This document shows positions 9,501 through 15,582 of a DNA stretch of 15,582 bases, piece by piece (positions within the stretch are counted from its first letter, which is position 1; the number at the start of each line of letters is the position of its first letter). The notes beneath the pieces are model-generated. The model searched no databases and had not been told where the DNA came from. It saw nothing but the letters and a program-made list of their open reading frames with translations. The position numbers and the translations under genes are program-made. This DNA comes from Darksidea phi (lineage: Eukaryota; Ascomycota; Dothideomycetes; Pleosporales; Lentitheciaceae), in NCBI GenBank assembly GCA_030770425.1, contig JASJFT010000419.1, positions 1,890-17,471 of the forward strand, written 5' to 3'.

Positions 9501-10380
9501 AAGAGAATTAGTACTCTAGTAGAGGACTTTAAGTACCTAATCTAGTCTCTAGCTAGATACTTATTAATATACTTCCTTAATACCTCTAATTCTAAGGCTA
9601 AGAGGTTATATAATAGTTAATAAGATAGAACCCCTCTAGGTTCTAGATCTATACTTAGATCGTAAGGCCTATAGTCTAGAAGCTCTATTACGGAGTCTTT
9701 TAATCCTACGTCTACTATATCGGTATAACGTTCGGGCTAGTAGGTTAGTAGGCTTTAAACTACGTCTAAAAGGGTTAAATCGTAGATAATAACGGTATAA
9801 ACGTCTACTAAGGGACTTCTTACTATTTTATTAAACTCTTTAGTAGATTTAGTCGCTATCTTCTAGTACTAGCTAGTAGATTTATCTAGTATTCTCTAAT
9901 ACTATATTTACCTCGTTATAAAATTTAATTTTAGGTTATAAACTTTAATCTACGGTATCTCTAAGTATATAGAATATTAATTAAGGTCTATAATTATAAA
10001 TAATAAATTATATATCCGAATATATCTATAGATATTCTTAATATATATATTAGTAACGGTTATCCTATATACTATTATAGTAGACCTATTAGCTACCTCT
10101 ATAAGGAGTTTAGGTAAGGGTTCTACTATTAAGTCTATCTCCTTAGTAGCTTTAGCCGATAGGAGATTAAACTATAACTCTAGATTAATAAGTACCTCTA
10201 GATCTTTAGACTTAACCGTCGTAGGGATAGTTAGTAATTTCGTAGGCTTTAGGTAAAGTATATTATATAGTCGACTTAGATTCTCTTTAGGTATCTCCTT
10301 AACGAGGTCTATATAGGCTAAAAGAGTAGAGATTATTTCTTTAGACCCGTAGCTTTTTCTAACCCCTCTTTTTCGGTCGT
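6584..10380 (-). pseudogene. pol: Chromovirus pol polyprotein (PR-RT-RNaseH-IN-chromodomain)
   Basis: One minus-strand frame holds throughout, interrupted only by RIP stops. The protease remnant is near 10150-10205 (NLLSAKA, with the active Asp now Asn). Reverse transcriptase lies about 9600-9080, with [32 protein letters not shown] and the YLDD catalytic box at 9172-9161. RNase H lies about 8750-8440 (ETRVEINVLGG, where D-A-S is expected), followed by KYRLESINPADGPLRR. In integrase the zinc-site Cys pair reads Tyr (7774-7763). Catalytic Asp1 is at 7675-7673 (DFITELPLSKNN) and Asp2 at 7483-7481 (VLSD), while the Glu 36 codons on is AAA (Lys) at 7375-7373. A GPY/F-like region lies near 6985-6940. 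The chromodomain (about 6800-6640) has YEINKLINRERDKDG and a WKGY box whose Trp is TAG (6718-6707). Pol is in the -1 frame relative to gag. The probable stop is TAA at 6586-6584. About 1,265 codons is normal for the family. Confidence 0.95.
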
Positions 10381-11361
10381 CTTAGTCTTCTTAAACGCTT
10401 CGTAGTCCGGTTTTATATATCCGGGCTTATTATAGTAGTAATAGACTACTCTAGAACTAGTAGTATTACTATTAGGCTTAGCGTCCTTTTTAGACCCTAA
10501 TAGGCGCCCTTTACCCTACTTAAACTTTTTCGGGGTCTTCGCTAGGCCCCCGTTATTTTCCTAGTCGGATTTCTACTTCTTTCCTTTAGATTTAGCCTTA
10601 GACTTTCTCTACTTATATTAATAGTAACGTTAACTTACGTTAGCCGTCTCTTTATAGTCTCGGATACTTAATTACCTTTCGGGGTCCTAGTAAAATAAAT
10701 TATCCTTAATCTACTTTAGTAGGTAGTTAAAAAACTCTAAGGTCTAATTACTTTTAGATACCTAATTAATCTCCTCCTAGAGAGGTCTTATATAGTTAAG
10801 AAGGTCGGTAGAACTTTAATAAGGGCGCTATTTATAATTTTTAAGGGCTTCTATTACCTATTACTTTCTTTCTAGTTCCGTTCCTAGCGTATCTAGTATC
10901 TTCTTTAATAATCGTTCCTAAGTTAGTTCCTATATAGGGTTAAGGGCTAGTTATTATTATTATTCTATCCTCTAAGATATCTTAAGCTCTTCCGAAATAT
11001 AACGAGTACTAAAAGATACTTTCTAATATTCTTAAAGGAAGTTTTATAGATTATCTATAAAATAGACCTTATAATCTACTACTTAAAGGTTATAATTCTA
11101 ACGGTTCTTCTTTATAAATATATAGGGATCCTTTAGACGTAGAAGGCCGTTTATAAGAGACGGCGCTATTATTCGAGTATTAACGGGAGGAATAACCTCT
11201 AGTTAGATTATTATAAGGTCTTCTATCTTATATCGCCTACGTTCTTCGCGTAGTTAGGCTAGTATAGTCTTATTAAGTTTATTTTACTTCTACTCGCGTA
11301 GTTAGGCGAGTTCGGCCGTAATCTAGTCCGGAGTAGGGCTTTCTAGAACGTTTTTAGCTAT
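10333..11361 (-). pseudogene. gag: Chromovirus gag (capsid and nucleocapsid)
   Basis: The frame begins at an ATA (11361-11359, former ATG) that reads MAKNVLESPTPD once the start is allowed for, and ends near TAA 10335-10333, about 342 codons. An N-terminal helical part has two LAQLRE-like heptads and an Arg-rich run. The middle resembles a retrotransposon gag capsid (for example RPLxEEINQ and LEFFNYLLK regions, about 10800-10700). It is followed by a very basic linker, then a CX2CX4HX4C zinc knuckle at 10443-10402 in the context NKPGYIKPDYEAF. All three Cys and the His of the knuckle now read Tyr, exactly the outcome of TG-to-TA and CA-to-TA changes. The frame overlaps the start of pol, which is offset by -1. 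Gag would have packaged the element's RNA in the cytoplasm; this copy is dead. Confidence 0.92.
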
Positions 11362-11532
11362 TTAGCCTAATAGTATTAATAAATAGGATTGAGCTAGGGT
11401 ATAAGATATTCGCTACCTCCGATATAATACTTAAGCGGTAATACTATCCGTATTAGCGGTATTAGTTCTTTACTCTAGTAGTATTAGATAACTTCGTCGC
11501 TCTAGGCTACCTTATATAGGGAGCGATTCGAA
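11362..11532 (-). other. Chromovirus 5' leader with no clear primer site
   Basis: 171 bases separate the 5' LTR from the gag start. The bases directly inside the LTR read TTCGAATCGCTCC on the minus strand. They do not begin with TGG or its RIP form TAG, as a primer site for a tRNA 3' CCA end should. The element may have primed from another part of a tRNA or by folding back its own RNA, but I cannot tell which. Confidence 0.5.
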
Positions 11533-11701
11533 TATTAGAAAATAGGTTCTTAAAAGGTAATATAGAGAATAAGTTCCCTAGTTAGGAGTAAATAGTAGTA
11601 TTCTAGTATAGATAAGACGAATCGCTACCCCTCTAGGGTACGATCCGCCTGGGAGATATATAAGGCTATTAGATAACTCCCTTAGGGGCCGATATCTAAT
11701 A
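11533..11701 (-). repeat. 5' LTR (right copy)
   Basis: 169 bp, with the same ends as 4144-4312. It differs at eight positions, all transitions. One difference is CCTGGG here against CCCGGG in the other LTR, which makes one of the few TpG sites in the block. As the upstream LTR it would have held the promoter; a TATATA stretch near 11656-11663 may be the TATA remnant. Confidence 0.96.
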
Positions 11702-11706
11702 ATACC
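11702..11706. repeat. Target-site duplication ATACC, right copy
   Basis: Identical to 4139-4143 and directly outside the right LTR. The exact match shows that the two LTRs belong to one insertion and that no recombination has exchanged the flanks. Confidence 0.95.
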
Positions 11707-12819
11707 TCTACTATATATAAACTCCTACTATATTTTATATAGACCTTTTAAAGAGATTTCTACTATATAAATCTAAATTAAATAATAATTTATAGTAAAT
11801 TAAATTATTTTATATTATTTTTATATATTTATATATTATATTTAGTATTACTATATCTTTTATAATACCTTTAAGTAAGTTTACTTTTATTAATATATAT
11901 CTTTTTTTATATTTTTTTATTATTATTTTAAGTATTAAATTTTTTTAAAGTAGTTAACTAAGCTTTCTTCTTAATTATTAATATATATTTTTTTTAAATT
12001 TACTTTTTTTTATATAATTTATATTATATAGTAGCTTTATTAGTTACTTAAAGCTTAATAACTTAATTATATAAAAGTATTACTAAATATATTATTAATT
12101 TAGTACCTTTAGTAAACTATATAAGTAATTTAACTATTAAAATAAAAAAGCTACTTTAATATTTTTAAATTCTTATTTTAATTAATATTAATTAAGATTA
12201 AAATTTAATAAAGTTACTTAGTATTTTTAACTTTTAAAAAGTATTTAATATAAAACCCTAGAACTAAGTATAATTAACTAGAAGTTATAATAGCTAAGGT
12301 AACCTTCTAATTAACTAATAATAGAATTAGTATATTAAAGCTATTCTAAGATAGTATTATAAGAGTATAAGAATAAAGAATTCTTATATCTAAATAGAAC
12401 TTAGTATACTAAATAAGTTAATTAACTATTAGACTAATCCTTAAGATTATCTAATCTATTAACTAAAATAGAAAATAAGTAAAATAACTAGATTACCTAA
12501 AAAATAGATTATAATATTATCTTTTTTTTAGAATAAGATCTTATCCTTAAGGACCTTAGTAAATAAATAATTAAGAAAAAATACTTTTAAGGGAAGGAGA
12601 AGAAGAAGAAGATAGAAGAAATAAATAGATATTTATATCTATTACTTCCTATTAGAAAAACGATTTAACTAGTACTCTTTAGATTATTCTTAAGATATAT
12701 TAATATTATATAGCTTTATATATATCTACTTATTTTACTATATAAATTATTATTTAAAAAATATTCTTTTAATATATATACTATATAATATACTCGACGT
12801 ATTTAAAGAATATTATAAA
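11707..12819. other. Extremely AT-rich relic before the second pol
   Basis: Very poor in C and G, with long A and T runs and TATATA words. By position it may hold the LTR, gag and protease of the second Gypsy element, but no domain, LTR pair or primer site could be recognised. An acidic/basic run (GAGAAGAAGAAG-type) near 12595-12620 is the only coding-like hint. Confidence 0.4.
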
Positions 12820-13068
12820 ATTAATATAGTTATAAAGAAAGATATTATTACTATTCTCTTAATTAAGAAGATATTAATATAACTCTTTAAAGTAAAGATT
12901 TTTACTAAGTTAAATATATATTAAATCTTTTATTATATTAGATTAAATCTTAATATAAAAGACCTTATAACTTTTAAAATATAGTATAGAAATTATAAAT
13001 ATTATATTTTACCTTTTAGACTATATAATAGATTAGTAATTTTTTAATACTATATTAATTAAGTACTT

Positions 13069-14054
13069 TTTTTTTTCTAAGGAAAAGCTATATTACGTAA
13101 CTATACTATTATAAAGAAGTTTTTCTACTTAATAATAAATTATATATATCTAAAGACTAGTACTAAAATTTTAACTATATATAAAAAGAGTAGAATACTT
13201 AATATCGGCTAATTATAGAATAATAGGTAACTAATACTAGCTTTATTTAATATAAGTCTTAATATACGACCTAGAGAAAGGGGGTAGAATATAAAAGAGG
13301 GAAATTATTAAAACTAAAAGATACGAACTAAGAGATATAAATTAAAAGATATAAATAAAGAAATATAAATTAAAAAATACGAATTAAAGAATATAAATTA
13401 AGAAAGTAGTATTTATTTACTACTTATACTAAATAGCTATATACGAAGATATAAAAGACTATCTATCTATTAAAGTATCTAGAGGTTTATATATAATTAA
13501 ATATTATATACTATATAAAGTATAATAAATTAACTAATCTCCTATAATAAGTTAAATACTATCTATTAAACTATAATTATTTATATTATCGATATCTCTA
13601 AGAAAGTAAAGGGATATTTAAAGAAGAAGCTATAAGAACTAAGATTAGAAAATAAGAAGATAATAGATCTAGATAGTACTAGGATATTATATCTTCTTAT
13701 CTTCGATAATAAGGTTCTTCTCTAGGTACTTAGTATAGTATATTCGTATTAACGTAGAAATATAGCTAACTAATAATATAGACTTAACTTTAGTAAATAA
13801 TATCTTTATTTATAATTAGAATATAAGACTATAATAGATAATTAGTAATATTAATCTAGATATTTAATTCTTTAAGTTCTTAATAGAGTATAGAGGATTC
13901 GAATAGCTAGTAAACGTCCTAGTAATTAAGATAGTAATATAGAAGTAAGGGGAAGAAGAGACTAATAGAATTTTATACTAGAATTAGAAAAGTTCTCTAA
14001 TTATTATATAATTAAACTATATAATATTTACCTATAGGTCTTAGTCGAGATACT
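13069..14054. other. About 1 kb interrupting the second RT
   Basis: Reverse transcriptase homology stops before the catalytic box near 13070 and resumes near 14055 in a different frame. A 12-base word (AATTAAGTACTT) occurs at both edges, 13057-13068 and 14055-14066, so the break lies at a direct repeat. The interval holds a purine-rich run with five Gs (about 13272-13290), a tandem repeat and some weak plus-strand coding. No element type could be assigned. Confidence 0.5.
13316..13402. repeat. Imperfect tandem repeat, unit about 14 bp
   Basis: About six decayed copies of an (A)AGA(T)ATAAATTA-like unit, some with ATACGAA in place of ATATAAA. The CG in some copies and TA in others is what uneven RIP of a shared unit would give. 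Confidence 0.75.
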
Positions 14055-15507
14055 AATTAAGTACTTAAGAATAAAATTAATAAAATCTATACTATTTATA
14101 TAAATAATATTTTAATCTACTTAGAAAATCTTCTTAAGTATAAGAAATATATAAGTAAAATTCTAGATAAGTTTAAAAAAGCTAAACTATAAGTTAATAT
14201 TAAAAAAAATAAGTTTATAGTTATTAAGGTAAAGTTCTTAGATTTTATTATTAATACTAAAGAGATTTATATAAATTCTAATAAGATAGTAACTATTAAA
14301 GATTAGAAAGAATTTATAATTCTAAAAGGGCTATAAGCTTATCTAGACTTCTATAACTACTATTATAAGTAGCTAAAAGACTATAATTATATAGTCTATT
14401 TACTTATCTAACTATTATAAAAGAGAAAATTCTATACCTTTAGATCTAAGAAGTAAATTATATTTAAGAAAAATAAGATATTATTATATTTAAATATTAT
14501 TATAAGATATTACTCGCTTTATTATAAGACTTATATAGAAACTAATATAAGTAATAATATTTTAGTAGATATCTTTATATAGCTCTAAGATAATAAAATT
14601 TAATAATTTATAATCTATTTTATAAAGATAATAAAGTTTATAAAAATAAACTATAAGATATATAATAAAGAGATACTCGTAGTTATAAGAGAATTAAATA
14701 AATAAAGGGCTTAACTTATAAGATTATAATTAAATAAATTCTTTTAAATTATTATTAATTATTAAATACTAAAGTATTTCTTAATTAAGTATAAATTAAT
14801 CTTATAATAGACTTATTAGGCCGAGAAGCTTATAAACTACTATTATACTATTTATTATTATCTTAAGATTACTAATATTATTATAAATACTCTTTTTTAA
14901 AAATAAAAGAAGTTAAAAACTTAGAAGAAGAAAGATAAAGCTACTAGAACTTATATCTTTATCTTTTTTAAATAGACCTCTACTATAATAGTTATCTTAA
15001 TAGCTACTATTAATATTTAGAATTCTAAGTATATTATTAAAGTATATCTTTATCTATTTCTTAACTATATATTATATAAAAATTATATATATATTATACT
15101 TAAATTAAAGTAAGAATTAGTTTATTAAGAATATAAGTATCTATTTCTAACTCTATCTAGGCTTCTTCTTTAAAAAGAGAAGTTAGTAGTACTTAAAGTA
15201 GGGTTTCTTAAAATCTATTTTATTTAAATAGTATATATAGTATAAATTATTACTTACTTAGATATAAAGAAAACTATTAGACTTTTAAGAGATTTATATT
15301 ATTAAGATATAATAAATAAGAATATAAAGTATTATATAAGAAACTATAAGTAGTATTAATAGAATTATAAATTTTAAAATAAGATCTTAGATCTTCTTAA
15401 ACTATTTTCTATATCTAAAAGAATATAGAAAAATATCTTTATAAATTTTAAGAGCTTTTTAAAGAATTATAAAAAATATAATAATATATTTATAATAATA
15501 TATAGGG

Positions 15508-15582
15508 TGGGGAAGCGCCTGCGGGTGGAGCGCGCTAGGAAACCTCTTCGGATTAAGGTTTGATCGTCCAGAGGTACCTCAG
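15508..15582. other. Normal-composition flank at the right edge
   Basis: GC-rich DNA with CpA and TpG begins abruptly here. A short plus-strand frame (GKRLRVERARKPLRIKV, then TGA) is visible, but it is too short to call a gene and does not match the integrase that precedes it. Confidence 0.6.

Larger units (their letters stand above)
4144..11701 (-). mobile_element. Complete RIP-killed Ty3/Gypsy chromovirus
   Basis: The element is 7,558 bp and is transcribed from the minus strand, with its 5' LTR on the right. The 169-bp LTRs begin TATTAG and end CTAATA, the RIP forms of TGTTAG...CTAACA. The order from 5' to 3' is LTR, leader, gag (11361-10333), pol (about 10380-6584), polypurine tract, an extra 2.2 kb block with a plus-strand open frame, a second polypurine tract, and LTR. 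The domain order PR-RT-RNaseH-IN-chromodomain defines a chromovirus. Without the extra block it would be about 5.3 kb, a usual size for fungal chromoviruses. All coding frames carry many stops from Trp and Gln codons, so it cannot move on its own. The chromodomain suggests that the active ancestor targeted heterochromatin, in line with its place inside older repeats. Confidence 0.97.
2619..15507. repeat. RIP-mutated AT-rich block
   Basis: Over about 12.9 kb I found only about nine CpA/TpG sites by eye (near 4493, 4505, 4889, 5853, 6129, 7858, 8852, 11390 and 11650). Well over a thousand would be expected by chance. TpA is greatly in excess, while CpG, CpC and CpT remain. This pattern is produced by RIP, which acts on duplicated DNA in Pezizomycotina before meiosis. 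TAG and TAA stops therefore fill every frame. Both edges are sharp: 2617-2618 is the last TpG on the left, and 15508-15509 the first on the right. Such blocks are usually silenced heterochromatin; that is known of RIP-affected DNA and not shown here. Confidence 0.97.
12820..15507 (+). pseudogene. pol: Second Ty3/Gypsy pol relic, truncated
   Basis: Plus-strand reverse transcriptase begins near 12820. KIFTKLNIY (12892-12918) and ITFKI*YRNYKYYILPFRL (about 12970-13023) match the Gypsy palm, for which TFxTxYGxYEYxVLPFGL is usual. After about 1 kb of other sequence, RT resumes as YTIYINNILIYLENLLKY, where Y(I/M)DD is expected at 14097-14108. One frame then holds to the end: the RT thumb (VKFLDFIINTKEIYINSNK), RNase H (TYIETNIS, from 14529, former TDAS), YNKEILVVIRELNK near 14670-14705, and an integrase zinc site whose CX2C reads Tyr (15345-15356). 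The first catalytic Asp position is AAT (15444-15446). Homology stops at about 15504, inside the integrase core, where normal DNA begins. It is more AT-rich than the chromovirus, so probably older or hit by more RIP rounds. Confidence 0.85.

Noticed and set aside
13272..13290. Polypurine tract of a third retroelement
   Set aside because: The run AGAGAAAGGGGGTAGAA is purine-rich, but no LTR pair or coding upstream in the right direction was found.
2619..15507. Mitochondrial or bacterial AT-rich DNA
   Set aside because: AT-richness comes from loss of CpA with CpG kept, and the content is nuclear LTR retroelements; no mitochondrial genes were seen.
15508..15582. Continuation of the integrase frame into GC-rich DNA
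   Set aside because: The frame stays open for 18 codons, but the peptide does not match integrase; judged a coincidence.

Overview
This window comes from a filamentous ascomycete (Pezizomycotina) nuclear genome. The evidence is a 12.9 kb AT-rich block in which the dinucleotide CpA (and its complement TpG) has been almost entirely converted to TpA while CpG, CpC and CpT survive. That is the mark of repeat-induced point mutation (RIP). The fungal Ty3/Gypsy elements and short fungal-type introns agree. I cannot name the genus.

Layout. Bases 1-2618 have ordinary composition. They hold the 3' end of an unidentified minus-strand gene (112-364, one clear intron), a gene-poor stretch, a minus-strand pseudogene (1737-2209) with one nonsense codon and one frameshift, and a gene-free stretch with three short palindromes just before the RIP boundary. 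Bases 2619-about 15507 are the RIP block. Its centre is a structurally complete chromodomain-bearing Ty3/Gypsy retrotransposon (chromovirus) on the minus strand, 4144-11701. It has 169 bp LTRs, a perfect 5 bp target duplication (ATACC), gag with a zinc knuckle, and pol with protease, reverse transcriptase, RNase H, integrase and chromodomain. Every gene is wrecked by CpA-to-TpA changes: Trp and Gln codons became stops, Cys and His became Tyr, and the integrase catalytic Glu became Lys. The element sits in older, even more AT-rich relic DNA. To its right is a second, plus-strand Gypsy pol relic (about 12820-15507), interrupted by about 1 kb of unassigned sequence and cut off in mid-integrase where normal DNA resumes.

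The most unusual feature is inside the chromovirus. Pol ends at 6584 and is followed at once by a polypurine tract (6564-6551), where the 3' LTR would normally begin. Instead about 2.2 kb of extra DNA follows, ending in a second, nearly identical polypurine tract (4327-4314) next to the real 3' LTR. This extra block carries a RIP-damaged open frame of roughly 1.3 kb on the opposite (plus) strand, apparently with short introns, which I do not recognise. It looks like a cargo or antisense gene carried by the retroelement.

Nothing here is an active gene system. The window is a RIP-silenced transposon nest beside sparse genic DNA. All protein readings inside the block come from frames full of stops, and were recognised by allowing for CpA-to-TpA changes.
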